Assembly (NCBI RefSeq): GCF_037113415.1
Contig: NZ_CP146608.1
Coordinates: forward strand, 1,818,501-1,882,500
Reading direction: 5' to 3'
DNA length: 64,000 nt
From: Devosia sp. XK-2
GTDB lineage: Bacteria > Pseudomonadota > Alphaproteobacteria > Rhizobiales > Devosiaceae
Shown: positions 25,186 to 34,774 of the stretch, piece after piece
Layout: the number at the start of each line of letters is the position of its first letter
How positions within the stretch are numbered: the stretch's first letter is position 1
The notes under the pieces: generated by a model
What the model saw: the letters and a program-made list of their open reading frames with translations, nothing else
Told to the model about the DNA's origin: nothing
The model's database searches: none
Made by a program: the position numbers and the translations under genes

Positions 25186-28100
25186 TCACACCCCGGTTTC
25201 GGCCAGTTTTGCGAGCTTTGCGAGGATCGCCGCCGCCCCTTTCAGGCGTTGTTCGGCGCTAGGCCAGTTGCGCGCGAACACAAGTTTCTGATCAGGCTTG
25301 ATCCGCACCTGGTTGCCCGGATCGCTCACCAGCTTCACCAAACCGGCAGGATTGGGGAATTCATTATTGCGCAAGCTGATCACCGCGCCCTTGGGACCGG
25401 CATCGACTTTCTCGACATTGGCCTGGCGGCAGAGCGATTTGACCAGGATCACCTTGAGCAACGCCTCGACCTCTTCGGGCAGCGGTCCAAAGCGGTCGAT
25501 CAGTTCGGCGCCGGCCGCATCGATATCGCGCACATCGTTGAGATCACCGAGCTTGCGGTAAAGCTGCATGCGCAATTGCAGATCCGGCACATAGTGTTCC
25601 GGAATCATCACCGGCATGCCCAGCGAGATTTGCGGGCTCCACTCGTTGCGGTCTTCGTACTCTTCCTCACCCGATTTCAGGCTGGCGACCGCCTCCTCCA
25701 GCATGGCCTGATAGAGCTCATAGCCGACCTCGCGGATATGGCCCGACTGCTCGTCGCCCAACAGGTTGCCGGCCCCGCGAATATCGAGATCGTGACTAGC
25801 CAGCTGGAACCCGGCACCCAGGCTTTCGAGCGATTGCAACACGCCCAGCCGCCGCTCGGCCGTGTCGGTCAATTTCTTGTCAGGCGGCACCGTGAACAGC
25901 GCGTAGGCGCGCTGCTTTGCGCGCCCGATACGGCCGCGGATCTGATAGAGTTGTGCTAGGCCGAACTGGTCGGCCCGATGCACGATCAGCGTATTTGCAT
26001 TGGGAATATCGAGACCCGATTCCACAATTGTCGTCGCCAGCAGCACGTCGAATTTGTTGTCGTAAAAGGCGTTCATGATGTCGTCGAGTTCGCCCGGCGC
26101 CATCTGCCCATTGGCCACCACAAACGATACCTCCGGCACCTGCTGTCGCAGGAATTCGGCAATATCGGGCTGATCCTTGATCCTCGGCACCACATAGAAG
26201 CTCTGCCCGCCGCGATACTTCTCGCGCAGCAGCGCCTCGCGGATCGAGAGGGGGTCGAAGGGTGAAATGAAGGTTCGGATCGCCAGGCGGTCCACCGGTG
26301 GCGTCGCAAGCAGCGAGAGGTCGCGCACCCCGGTCAACGCCAGTTGCAGCGTGCGCGGAATCGGTGTCGCCGTCAGCGTCAACACATGCACATTGGCCTT
26401 GAGCTCCTTCAAGCGCTCTTTATGGCCCACCCCGAAATGTTGTTCCTCGTCGATGATCAACAGTCCGAGATCATTGAATTTGATCGACTTACTGAGCAGC
26501 GCATGGGTGCCGACCACAATATCGACCTGCCCGTCGGCCAGCCCTTCCTTGGTCGCCTTCAGCTCTGCTGCAGGCACCATGCGCGACGCGTGCCGCACTC
26601 GCACCGGCAGGCCATTGAAGCGTTCCGAGAAGGTCTTGAAATGCTGGCGCGCCAGAAGTGTCGTCGGCACAACTACGGCCACCTGCTTGCCGCTCAGCGC
26701 CACGGCAAAGGCGGCGCGCAACGCTACCTCGGTCTTGCCGAAGCCCACATCGCCGCAAACCAGCCGGTCCATGACCTTGCCCGAAGAGATGTCGTCGAAC
26801 ACCGCTTCTATGGCATTGAGCTGATCTTCGGTCTCCTCATAAGGGAAGCGCGCCGCAAACTCGTCATAGGCGCCAGCATTGATGTCCACCACATCCGCCT
26901 TGGTGAGCAGGCGCTGCGCCGCCAGCTTGATGAGCTGCTCCGCCATGTCGCGGATGCGCTTCTTGAGTTTGCCCTTCTTGGCCTGCCAGGCCACGCCGCC
27001 GAGTTTGTCGAGGGTCACAGACGCATCGTCGGACCCGTAGCGAGTAAGAAGCTCGATATTTTCGACCGGCAGATAAAGCTTGGTGTCGCCGGCATATTGC
27101 AGCTCGACGCATTCATGTGGCGCCCCTCCGGCCTCGATAACCTTGAGGCCGAGAAAACGCCCGATACCATGGTCGACATGCACAACCAGGTCGCCCGCAC
27201 TCAGGCTGGCCGCCTCGGTCAGAGCGTCGGACGCCTTCTTGCGCCGCTGCGGACGCAAAATGCGTTCGCCCAGAATATCCTGCTCGGTAAGAACCAGCAG
27301 ATTCTCGGTCTCGAATCCGGTTTCGAGCGGCAGTACCACCAGCGATGTTGTGGCGGCGCTGGTGGTTTCTGCATCGCGCCAGTTTTCCGCCAGTCGCGGA
27401 TTGGTCAGTCCATGGTCTTTGAGAACCTGCGCCATGCGGTCACGCGTGCCCGCGCTCCAGCAGGCAATGATCGCCCGGCGTCCTGCACGCCGCTCCGCCA
27501 GTAGCCTGTCGACCACGGCCTGAAACAGATTGACATCTGCCGCGGCGCGCTCGGCCGCAAAGCTCGGCGCGACATGTCCGCCCGCATCATCGCCCCTGGC
27601 CGCGCCCGGCGACAAAAATGGCGAGAGACGCACCACCGATGCGCCCGCGAGGTCCGCGGGCGATGCGTCCAGGTCATAGAGCAGTTCGGGTTTGATCGGC
27701 TTATAGGGTGCCCCCGCCCCCGCGACCGTGGGCGCGAGCCGCGCCGCCTCGCGCGCATCATAATAGTCCCGAATCTGTTCGGTCCGCTCCGCAAAAGCCT
27801 CGGCCACCTGGTCGTCGAACACGAAGGGCGCGTCGCCCACATAGTCGGCCAACCGATCCATATGATCGTAGAAGAACGGCAGCCAGTGCTCCGTGCCCGA
27901 ATAGCGCGACCCGCCACTCACGCTGGCATAAAGCGTGTCATCCACCGTATTGCCGCCGAAAGCGGCCGTATAATTCTGCCGGAAGCGGCGAATGGTCTCT
28001 TCATTGAGCACCACTTCGCTCATCGGCGTCAGATCGATCCGCTTGAGCGTCCCCGTGGTGCGCTGGCTGTCCGGATCGAAGGTTCGGATCGATTCCAGTT

Positions 28101-28674
28101 GGCTGCCGAAAAAGTCGAAGCGCAGCGGCGCCTCCGCCCCGGCCGGGAACAGATCGATCAACCCGCCGCGCACGGCGAACTCGCCGCTCTCGCGCACGGT
28201 CGGCACGCGCAGATAGCCATTATTCGCCGCCCAGGCGACCAGTTTGTCGCTATCCACCACCCGGCCCACCGCAGCCGAAAAACTCATGGTTTCGACCAGG
28301 TCGCGCGGCGGCAGTTTCTGGATCAGGGCATTGACCGCGGTCAGAACCACCGCCCCGCTGCCGCCGCTTGTCAGCGCCGCCAAAGCGTTCATGCGCGCCG
28401 CGATGGTCACATTATTGGGCGAGACGCGATCATATGGCAGGCAGTCCCATGCTGGCAGCGTCAGTATAGTATGGCCGGGCAGGATGGCACCGAGTATCTC
28501 GGCCATGCGCAGCATGCGCCGCCCGTCGCGCGCCACGAAAACCAGGCTGGCCGCGTCTTTGGGGGCGTCCTTCAGGCGCTGCTCCACCAATTGAGCCAGC
28601 ACCATCGGCTGCATGCCATCAGGTACGTTGGAAATGGTGCGCACCTGTGGCGCGACCCCTCTCATCTCGTTCAT
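25186..28674 (-). CDS. mfd: Transcription-repair coupling factor Mfd
   Basis: The 1162-residue protein is the normal Mfd length. The N-terminal UvrB-like region includes LPAWDCLPYDRVSPN and RGGLIDLFPAGAEAPLRFDFFG. The RNA-polymerase-binding CarD-like domain (GDLVVHVDHGIGRFLGL) starts near 491. The helicase has Walker A GDVGFGKTE (~638) and DEEQHFGVGHKE (~741), then the RecG-like TRG region. It removes RNA polymerase stalled at DNA damage and recruits UvrA. The ATG at 28674 overlaps the sdhE stop by four bases, so a longer frame inside sdhE is rejected. Confidence 0.96.
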   Translation of the reverse strand: MNEMRGVAPQVRTISNVPDGMQPMVLAQLVEQRLKDAPKDAASLVFVARDGRRMLRMAEILGAILPGHTILTLPAWDCLPYDRVSPNNVTIAARMNALAALTSGGSGAVVLTAVNALIQKLPPRDLVETMSFSAAVGRVVDSDKLVAWAANNGYLRVPTVRESGEFAVRGGLIDLFPAGAEAPLRFDFFGSQLESIRTFDPDSQRTTGTLKRIDLTPMSEVVLNEETIRRFRQNYTAAFGGNTVDDTLYASVSGGSRYSGTEHWLPFFYDHMDRLADYVGDAPFVFDDQVAEAFAERTEQIRDYYDAREAARLAPTVAGAGAPYKPIKPELLYDLDASPADLAGASVVRLSPFLSPGAARGDDAGGHVAPSFAAERAAADVNLFQAVVDRLLAERRAGRRAIIACWSAGTRDRMAQVLKDHGLTNPRLAENWRDAETTSAATTSLVVLPLETGFETENLLVLTEQDILGERILRPQRRKKASDALTEAASLSAGDLVVHVDHGIGRFLGLKVIEAGGAPHECVELQYAGDTKLYLPVENIELLTRYGSDDASVTLDKLGGVAWQAKKGKLKKRIRDMAEQLIKLAAQRLLTKADVVDINAGAYDEFAARFPYEETEDQLNAIEAVFDDISSGKVMDRLVCGDVGFGKTEVALRAAFAVALSGKQVAVVVPTTLLARQHFKTFSERFNGLPVRVRHASRMVPAAELKATKEGLADGQVDIVVGTHALLSKSIKFNDLGLLIIDEEQHFGVGHKERLKELKANVHVLTLTATPIPRTLQLALTGVRDLSLLATPPVDRLAIRTFISPFDPLSIREALLREKYRGGQSFYVVPRIKDQPDIAEFLRQQVPEVSFVVANGQMAPGELDDIMNAFYDNKFDVLLATTIVESGLDIPNANTLIVHRADQFGLAQLYQIRGRIGRAKQRAYALFTVPPDKKLTDTAERRLGVLQSLESLGAGFQLASHDLDIRGAGNLLGDEQSGHIREVGYELYQAMLEEAVASLKSGEEEYEDRNEWSPQISLGMPVMIPEHYVPDLQLRMQLYRKLGDLNDVRDIDAAGAELIDRFGPLPEEVEALLKVILVKSLCRQANVEKVDAGPKGAVISLRNNEFPNPAGLVKLVSDPGNQVRIKPDQKLVFARNWPSAEQRLKGAAAILAKLAKLAETGV

Positions 28675-28949
28675 TTCTCGATCCGGGCCTGATGGTCGGC
28701 AATCACCAGGTTCAGGAAGTCGCCGTCCACATGTGCCGGGGGCTCTTCCTGCCGCATCACCCATTTGAGCAGCGGCGGGTCTTCCTCGTCCATCAGGGCT
28801 TCCAGGCGGTCGAGTTGGCCGGTGTCGAATCGCTCGACATTGGCATCCGCAAATGGTCCCAGGATCAGGTCCATTTCCTTGGTGCCGCGATGCCAGGCCC
28901 GGTAGCGCAGGCGCTTGCGCCGAATAGCAATGTCTTCACCGGCCGTCAT
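28671..28949 (-). CDS. sdhE: FAD assembly factor SdhE
   Basis: The 92-residue product from the ATG at 28949 shows IRRKRLRYRAWHRGTKEMDLILG. It contains the RGxxE motif needed for covalent flavinylation of succinate dehydrogenase. A later block is LMDEEDPPLLKWVMRQEEPP. An ATG at 28988 would add 13 residues; the shorter form matches usual family length. It is coupled to mfd by an ATGA overlap, an arrangement I have seen in other Hyphomicrobiales. Confidence 0.9.
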   Translation of the reverse strand: MTAGEDIAIRRKRLRYRAWHRGTKEMDLILGPFADANVERFDTGQLDRLEALMDEEDPPLLKWVMRQEEPPAHVDGDFLNLVIADHQARIEK

Positions 28950-29039
28950 GCGACACCCATGATTGAAATTTGTTCCCGATTTGGACATGTCTCTTACGCG
29001 GAACAATGACCTTTGTCAGCCCTTGACCGGGCCGAGCCG

Positions 29040-29198
29040 TCATCCGCCCACATGCGCGAACAATTGGATCAGCACAATGACCGGCAGCCACGCCAGTGCG
29101 CCCAGCAGCACCAGAATCAGGAGACGTCGCCGCAACAGCCAGTCCAGGACTGGTTTCGACATCCCGATCGACAACAAAAAGGTGTAAACGCGGTCCAT
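29040..29198 (-). CDS. 52-residue single-helix membrane protein, unknown function
   Basis: The frame from ATG 29198 to TGA 29040 encodes MDRVYTFLLSIGMSKPVLDW, a basic LLRRRL stretch, then a strong membrane helix (LILVLLGALAWLPVIVLIQL) and a short tail. GGAGGGG sits directly before the ATG, a strong ribosome site. It lies between recG (divergent) and sdhE (same strand, 91 bp downstream), so it may lead the sdhE-mfd transcript. I do not recognise the family. Confidence 0.65.
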   Translation of the reverse strand: MDRVYTFLLSIGMSKPVLDWLLRRRLLILVLLGALAWLPVIVLIQLFAHVGG

Positions 29199-29341
29199 AG
29201 CCCCTCCAGAACCGCATAAGCTGCCTTAAGCTTTAACGTGATCTGGATCTCGAACCGGAAATTGTACCTATCCCCGATTCCGTCCTTTACGATTTGCCGG
29301 GCCGGATATCGCCACCAACAAAACGTCCGCCAGGTTAGATC

Positions 29342-31450
29342 GTGTCGCGACCGCAGAACTTACAGCCGCTCTTTGCCTCCCTGCACGCCATCAAGGGTGT
29401 GGGCGACAAGCTGGCCGCTCTGCTCACGCGATATTTCGGAGCGCCGGACGGGCAGGAGGCAATTGTCCTCGATGTGCTCATGCACATGCCCACGGGCATC
29501 GTCGACCGGCGCCGTCAGGTCGGGATTGCCGAGGCCTATCTCAATCAGATCGTCACGCTACGCCTGCACATAGACCGCCACCAGCCGCCACCGCGCGGCA
29601 AGCCCCATGTCCCGCATCGCGTTTTCGCTCATGACGAGACCGGCGAGATTCAACTGGTCTTTTTCCGGGCACAAGGCGGTTGGGTGGAACGTGCTCTGCC
29701 CATTGGCGAAGAGCGCTTCGTCTCCGGCCAGATCGGTTTTTTCAATGGCGAGAAACAGATCACCCATCCCGACTACATTGTGGAACCGGATAAATTTGCT
29801 ACCCTGCCGCTGGTCGAGCCTGTCTACCCGCTAACCAATGGCCTCAGTTCCAAGGCACTGGCAAAGCTCATTCGCCAGGCGGTCGACGCCGTCCCCGACC
29901 TGCCCGAATGGATAGCACCGGAAACTGTGCGCACCCGGAAATGGCCCGGCTTTTCCGACGCCATGCATGCGGTTCACCTCCCGGAAAATCCCGATCAGGC
30001 CCAGCTCTGGTCCCCGGCCCGCCAGCGTCTGGCCTATGACGAATATCTCGCCGGCCAGATTACCCTGCAGCTCATTCGCTCCAGCATGGTTTCGGCCCGC
30101 GGCGTTGCCCGCCAGTTCACCAATAAGATCACACAGCGCCTCGCCGCCGCCCTGCCCTTCGCCCTGACGGACGGGCAAAAACAGGCCTTGGCGGAAATAC
30201 GAACCGATCTGACTGCACCCGACCGCATGTCCCGTTTGCTGCAAGGCGACGTTGGCTCGGGCAAGACGGTCGTTGCGCTCATGGCCATGGCCGCCATGGC
30301 CGAGAGCGGTGCGCAATCCGCCCTCATGGCCCCCACCGAACTACTGGCCTCTCAGCATTTCCGAACCATTCAGCCCCTCTGCCAGGCCGCCGGCCTCACC
30401 TGCGCTCTTCTTACCGGCAAGATGCCTGCCGCCGAGCGCCGCGCCATCTTGTCCGGTCTGGCCAACGGCTCTATCGCCATCGCCGTGGGCACCCATGCCC
30501 TCTTCCAGTCCGATATTGCCTTTCACGATCTCGGCCTCACCGTCGTTGACGAGCAGCACCGCTTCGGCGTGCACCAGCGCCTCGCCCTCTCCGATAAAGG
30601 CCGCCACACCGACCTCTTGGTCATGACCGCCACGCCCATCCCGCGCACCCTGGTCCTCACCCATTTCGGTGACATGGCGGTCAGCGTGCTCAAGGAAAAG
30701 CCGCGCGGGCGGCAGCCCATCGATACCGCAGTCATGTCGATCAACGACTATGCCCGCGTGGTCGCGCGCTTGCACACACGCCTGGCCGAAGGCGCACAGG
30801 CCTATTGGGTCTGCCCGCTGGTCGAGGAAAGCGAGACGCTCGAAGTCGTCTCCGCCGAAGATCGCTTCAACGAACTCAAAAAGGCCTATGGCGACCAGGT
30901 TGCCTTGGTTCACGGCCGCATGTCCGCTGCTGCCAAGCAAGAAGTCATGCAGCGCTTCAAGGCCAACGAAATCAAGCTACTCGTTGCCACTACTGTCATC
31001 GAGGTCGGCGTCGACGTCCCCAATGCCACCATCATGATCATCGAGCATGCCGAGCGTTTTGGCCTGGCACAGCTCCACCAGCTCCGTGGCCGCGTCGGCC
31101 GAGGCTCACAACGCTCGGCCTGCTTGCTGCTCTATAAGGACCCGCTCTCTGAAACTGCCAAGGCGCGTCTGGACACCATCAAATCCACTGAAGACGGTTT
31201 CGAGATCGCCGAACGCGATCTCGAACTGCGCGGCCAGGGTGACGTCCTGGGCACAAGGCAGTCGGGCATGCCCGGCTACCGCCTCGCCGTCCCGGACGTT
31301 CACCGCCACCTGCTCGAATTCGCGCATGACGAGGCCAAGGATCTGCTTACCCGCAATCCCGGCCTCACCGGACCCGAAGGCGATGCCGTCCGCACCCTGC
31401 TCTACCTGTTCCGCAAGGACCTGGCGATCCCGCTCATCCGCGCGGGATAA
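29342..31450 (+). CDS. recG: ATP-dependent DNA helicase RecG
   Basis: The 702-residue protein has the N-terminal wedge region (LHAIKGVGDKLAALLTRYFG; VDRRRQVGIAEAYLNQIVTL). Walker A GDVGSGKTVV is near 301, DEQHRFGVHQR near 403, MTATPIPRT, and the C-terminal TRG region RNPGLTGPEGDAVRTLLYLF. It remodels stalled forks and branched DNA. The start is GTG at 29342 with only a weak ribosome site. The gene ends five bases before the convergent glmS stop. Confidence 0.96.
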   Translation: MSRPQNLQPLFASLHAIKGVGDKLAALLTRYFGAPDGQEAIVLDVLMHMPTGIVDRRRQVGIAEAYLNQIVTLRLHIDRHQPPPRGKPHVPHRVFAHDETGEIQLVFFRAQGGWVERALPIGEERFVSGQIGFFNGEKQITHPDYIVEPDKFATLPLVEPVYPLTNGLSSKALAKLIRQAVDAVPDLPEWIAPETVRTRKWPGFSDAMHAVHLPENPDQAQLWSPARQRLAYDEYLAGQITLQLIRSSMVSARGVARQFTNKITQRLAAALPFALTDGQKQALAEIRTDLTAPDRMSRLLQGDVGSGKTVVALMAMAAMAESGAQSALMAPTELLASQHFRTIQPLCQAAGLTCALLTGKMPAAERRAILSGLANGSIAIAVGTHALFQSDIAFHDLGLTVVDEQHRFGVHQRLALSDKGRHTDLLVMTATPIPRTLVLTHFGDMAVSVLKEKPRGRQPIDTAVMSINDYARVVARLHTRLAEGAQAYWVCPLVEESETLEVVSAEDRFNELKKAYGDQVALVHGRMSAAAKQEVMQRFKANEIKLLVATTVIEVGVDVPNATIMIIEHAERFGLAQLHQLRGRVGRGSQRSACLLLYKDPLSETAKARLDTIKSTEDGFEIAERDLELRGQGDVLGTRQSGMPGYRLAVPDVHRHLLEFAHDEAKDLLTRNPGLTGPEGDAVRTLLYLFRKDLAIPLIRAG

Positions 31451-31455
31451 AGCCG

Positions 31456-33282
31456 CTACTCCACCGTCACCGATTTGGCGAGATTACGCGGCTGGTCCAC
31501 ATCCGTGCCCATGAATACGGCCGTATGATAGGCCAGCAATTGCACCGGGATCGTCGCCAGGATCGGCGCGACGAAGCTATGCACATGCGGAATCTTGACT
31601 ATATCCGCCACGCCATGGCCAACGCTCTCCGCGCCCTCCTCATCGGTGATCAGAATGATCTTGCCACCGCGCGCGGCCACTTCCTGCATATTCGACAGCG
31701 TCTTGTCGACCAGCTCGTCCGAAGGCGCCACCACGATCACCGGCATGGCCTCGTCCACCAGCGCGATCGGGCCATGCTTCAGCTCACCTGCTGCATAACC
31801 TTCTGCATGGATATAGCTGATTTCCTTTAGCTTTAGCGCACCCTCCATGGCCACCGGGAACATCGCTCCCCGTCCCAGATAGAGCACGTCCTTGGCCTTC
31901 GAGAGCCGCTTGGATATCTCCATAATCTGGCTCTCGGCACCAAGGGCCGCTGAAACCGCCGAGGGCAAGGCGGTCAACGCCCGCACCAGTTCCACTTCCT
32001 GCTCGGCGCTGAGCACGCCCCGCGCCCGGCCCGCGGCGATGGCAAGGCTCGCCAGTGCCGTCAATTGCGCCGTCAGCGCCTTGGTCGATGCAACGCCAAT
32101 TTCCGGTCCGCACAGGATCGGGAACACCACACCGGATTCCCGCGCAATCGTCGATTCCACCGTATTGACCAGGCTGGCCACATGCTGCCCTTGCCCGGCG
32201 CAATAGCGCAGCGCGGCCAGCGTATCCGCCGTTTCGCCCGACTGCGAAATGAACAGCGATAACCCACCCTTTTCCAGGGGCGGCTCGCGGTAGCGGAACT
32301 CACTGGCCACATCGATATCCACTGGCAGGCGCGCATACCGCTCGAACCAGTATTTCGCCACCGCGCCCGCGTAGTAGGCTGTGCCGCAGGCGCTCATGGT
32401 CAGGCGCGACAGATCTGCGAAATCGAAAGGCATAGCCTCACGGATCGCCACCTTTTCTGCCCCCATATCCACGTAATGGCTGAGCGTGTGCGAAATGGTC
32501 TCGGGCTGTTCGTAAATTTCCTTGGCCATGAAATGGCGATGATTGCCTTTATCGACCAAGAGCGCCGAGGCCTGGGATACCATCTGCTCCCGCTCGACCA
32601 GCACATCCTTGCCATCCCGAATGGTCACGCCATGCGGCGTAATCACGGCCCAGTCGCCATCCTCCAGATAGGTCAAGCGCGACGTAAAAGGAGCGAGCGC
32701 CATGGCGTCAGACCCCAGATACATCTCGGTCGTGCCATAGCCCACCGCCAGCGGCGCACCATGCCTCGCCGCAATCAACAGCCCAGTTTCGCCCTTGAAC
32801 ATGAAGGCCAGTGCAAATGCGCCCTTGAGCTTCTTTAGCGTCCGGGCCACCGCCAGTTCGGGTTCGGCGCCATTGTCCAGCTCCCGCGTCACCCAGAGGG
32901 CGACCGATTCCGTGTCCGTTTGTGTCTGCGGCCGATAGCCGTCCTTGGCCAGGTCCTCCAACAGCTCGCGGAAATTCTCGATAATACCGTTGTGGACGAT
33001 GGCCACGCGCTCGGTCGCATGCGGATGCGCATTGGTCTCGGTCGGCGCCCCATGCGTGGCCCAGCGGGTGTGGCCGATGCCGATATGCCCATCGAGCGGC
33101 TCCATGCCCAGCTTGCTGGCCAGATTGCCCAACTTGCCTTCGGCGCGACGGCGAGCGATGGCGCCGTCCTCCAGCGTCGCCACGCCTGCGCTGTCATAGC
33201 CGCGATATTCAAGGCGCTTCAGCGCATCCACCAACCGCCCGGCAACTGGCGCATCGCCGACAATCCCAACGATACCGCACAT
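31456..33282 (-). CDS. glmS: Glutamine-fructose-6-phosphate aminotransferase GlmS
   Basis: The 608-residue enzyme starts MCGIVGIVG with Cys2 as the glutaminase nucleophile, then RWATHGAPTETNAHPH. Two SIS sugar-phosphate domains follow (MSACGTAYYAGAVAKYW; LYLGRGAMFPVAMEGALKLKE). The end is PRNLAKSVTVE, as is typical. It makes glucosamine-6-phosphate, the first step to UDP-GlcNAc for peptidoglycan and lipid A. AAGGAAA precedes the ATG. It lies one base after glmU, so the two form an operon. Confidence 0.97.
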   Translation of the reverse strand: MCGIVGIVGDAPVAGRLVDALKRLEYRGYDSAGVATLEDGAIARRRAEGKLGNLASKLGMEPLDGHIGIGHTRWATHGAPTETNAHPHATERVAIVHNGIIENFRELLEDLAKDGYRPQTQTDTESVALWVTRELDNGAEPELAVARTLKKLKGAFALAFMFKGETGLLIAARHGAPLAVGYGTTEMYLGSDAMALAPFTSRLTYLEDGDWAVITPHGVTIRDGKDVLVEREQMVSQASALLVDKGNHRHFMAKEIYEQPETISHTLSHYVDMGAEKVAIREAMPFDFADLSRLTMSACGTAYYAGAVAKYWFERYARLPVDIDVASEFRYREPPLEKGGLSLFISQSGETADTLAALRYCAGQGQHVASLVNTVESTIARESGVVFPILCGPEIGVASTKALTAQLTALASLAIAAGRARGVLSAEQEVELVRALTALPSAVSAALGAESQIMEISKRLSKAKDVLYLGRGAMFPVAMEGALKLKEISYIHAEGYAAGELKHGPIALVDEAMPVIVVAPSDELVDKTLSNMQEVAARGGKIILITDEEGAESVGHGVADIVKIPHVHSFVAPILATIPVQLLAYHTAVFMGTDVDQPRNLAKSVTVE

Positions 33283-33283
33283 G

Positions 33284-34636
33284 TTATTTTCCTTTCGCCG
33301 CCTTCTTGGCCAGGGCACGTTCCCTCAGCTTTGGTGCATAGCCCGGCTTGTTCTCCTGCCGCGCCCGGCCCAGAGCCAGCGCATCGGCTGGCACATCTTC
33401 GGTGATCACGCTGCCCGAAGCCGTATAGGCCCCGTCCCCGATCGAGACCGGCGCCACCAGCGATGCATTGGAGCCGATAAAGACATTGTCGCCGATGATC
33501 GTCTTGTCCTTGTTCACGCCGTCGTAGTTACAGGTAATCGTACCCGCGCCAATATTGGTTCTGGCCCCGATTTCGGCATCGCCCAGATAGCTCAGATGCC
33601 CTGCCTTGGTGCCAGCCCCAATCTTGCTTTTCTTGACCTCGACGAAATTGCCCAGATGCACTTCGGGCCCAAGTTCCGCCCCACCACGAATGCGCGCGAA
33701 CGGCCCAATGGAGGCGCCTTCGCCAATCACCGCATCTTCAATGTCGCAAAATGCGCGGATCTCGACATTGTCTGCTATTTTCACGCCGGGCCCGAAGACC
33801 ACATTGGGGAAAATCGTCACGTCCCGCCCGATCTCGGTATCCCAGGAAAACCACACGCTCTGCGGGTCGCGCAGGGTTACACCGGCCTTCATCGCGTCTT
33901 CGCGCCGGTTCTGCTGAAAAATAGCTTCTGCGCGGGCCAACTGACTGCGGTCATTGACGCCCATCACGTCGTTTTCTGGCGCCAGTCCGAAACCAACCTT
34001 CTTGCCTGCCGAGTTGGCGAGCCCGACGAGATCGGTCAGATAGTATTCGCCCTGCGCATTATTGGTATCGATGCGGTCGATCAGATCGCGGAACACTTCG
34101 GCACGAAACGCCAGAATACAGGCATTGCAAAGGCCGATGGCGCGTTCGGCCTCGCTTGCGTCCTTGTGTTCTCTGATGGCCAGGAGGCGCTCGCCTTCAG
34201 TGATAAAGCGCCCATACCCGCTTGGGTCCTTCGGCTCAAACCCGAGAATTGCCACATCGAGCCCGGCATCCAACCTGTCTAGTACCGCCCGGAAATTTGC
34301 GCCGCGCAGCAGGGGATGGTCGCCATAAACAACAGCGATATACCCCTCATGCACCTCGAACAGGGCGCGCGCTTGCGCCGCCGCATGACCGGTGCCGCGC
34401 GCTTCTTTCTGTTCGAAATGCTCGACGCCCGCGTCCAGCGCCGAGACCGCCGAGCGGATGCCGTCGTGTCTCGGCCCGGTAACGAGCGCAACCCGCGTCG
34501 AGCCCGCCTCCCGCGCCGCGCGCGCCACATGCCCGATGATCGGCAGACCTCCGACTGGATGCAGCACTTTAGGCAAAGCGGACTTCATCCGCGTCCCCTC
34601 GCCTGCCGCCAGAATGATCGAAAGCAGTTCGGCCAT
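33284..34636 (-). CDS. glmU: Bifunctional UDP-GlcNAc pyrophosphorylase/GlcN-1-P acetyltransferase GlmU
   Basis: The 450-residue protein has the uridyltransferase domain with LAAGEGTRMKSALPKVLHP at 9-27, then VVYGDHPLL. A left-handed beta-helix acetyltransferase domain starts near 250 (GVKIADNVEIRAFCDIE; LGNFVEVKKSKIGAGTKAGH; IGAGTITCNYDG; FIGSNASLVAPV). It catalyses the last two steps to UDP-GlcNAc, and GlmS downstream supplies the pathway. CCGGAA-ATTC-TTCCGG (34658-34673) is a small palindrome just upstream. Confidence 0.97.
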   Translation of the reverse strand: MAELLSIILAAGEGTRMKSALPKVLHPVGGLPIIGHVARAAREAGSTRVALVTGPRHDGIRSAVSALDAGVEHFEQKEARGTGHAAAQARALFEVHEGYIAVVYGDHPLLRGANFRAVLDRLDAGLDVAILGFEPKDPSGYGRFITEGERLLAIREHKDASEAERAIGLCNACILAFRAEVFRDLIDRIDTNNAQGEYYLTDLVGLANSAGKKVGFGLAPENDVMGVNDRSQLARAEAIFQQNRREDAMKAGVTLRDPQSVWFSWDTEIGRDVTIFPNVVFGPGVKIADNVEIRAFCDIEDAVIGEGASIGPFARIRGGAELGPEVHLGNFVEVKKSKIGAGTKAGHLSYLGDAEIGARTNIGAGTITCNYDGVNKDKTIIGDNVFIGSNASLVAPVSIGDGAYTASGSVITEDVPADALALGRARQENKPGYAPKLRERALAKKAAKGK

Positions 34637-34774
34637 GTCACTTTCCCAGATCGCACCGGAAATTCTTCCGGCATTTTCACAAATTTGTGGCAGCCAAGAG
34701 TTGGCGAACCGCTAACATTGGGACCACTCTAGCCCGACATCCCCGGCGATTCGGGCGTTCCAGAGGGTCCTCGC

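Noticed and set aside
28675-28764. Upstream in-frame start for mfd
   Set aside because: It would place 30 extra residues inside sdhE; the ATG at 28674 overlaps the sdhE stop in the usual coupled way and gives normal Mfd length.
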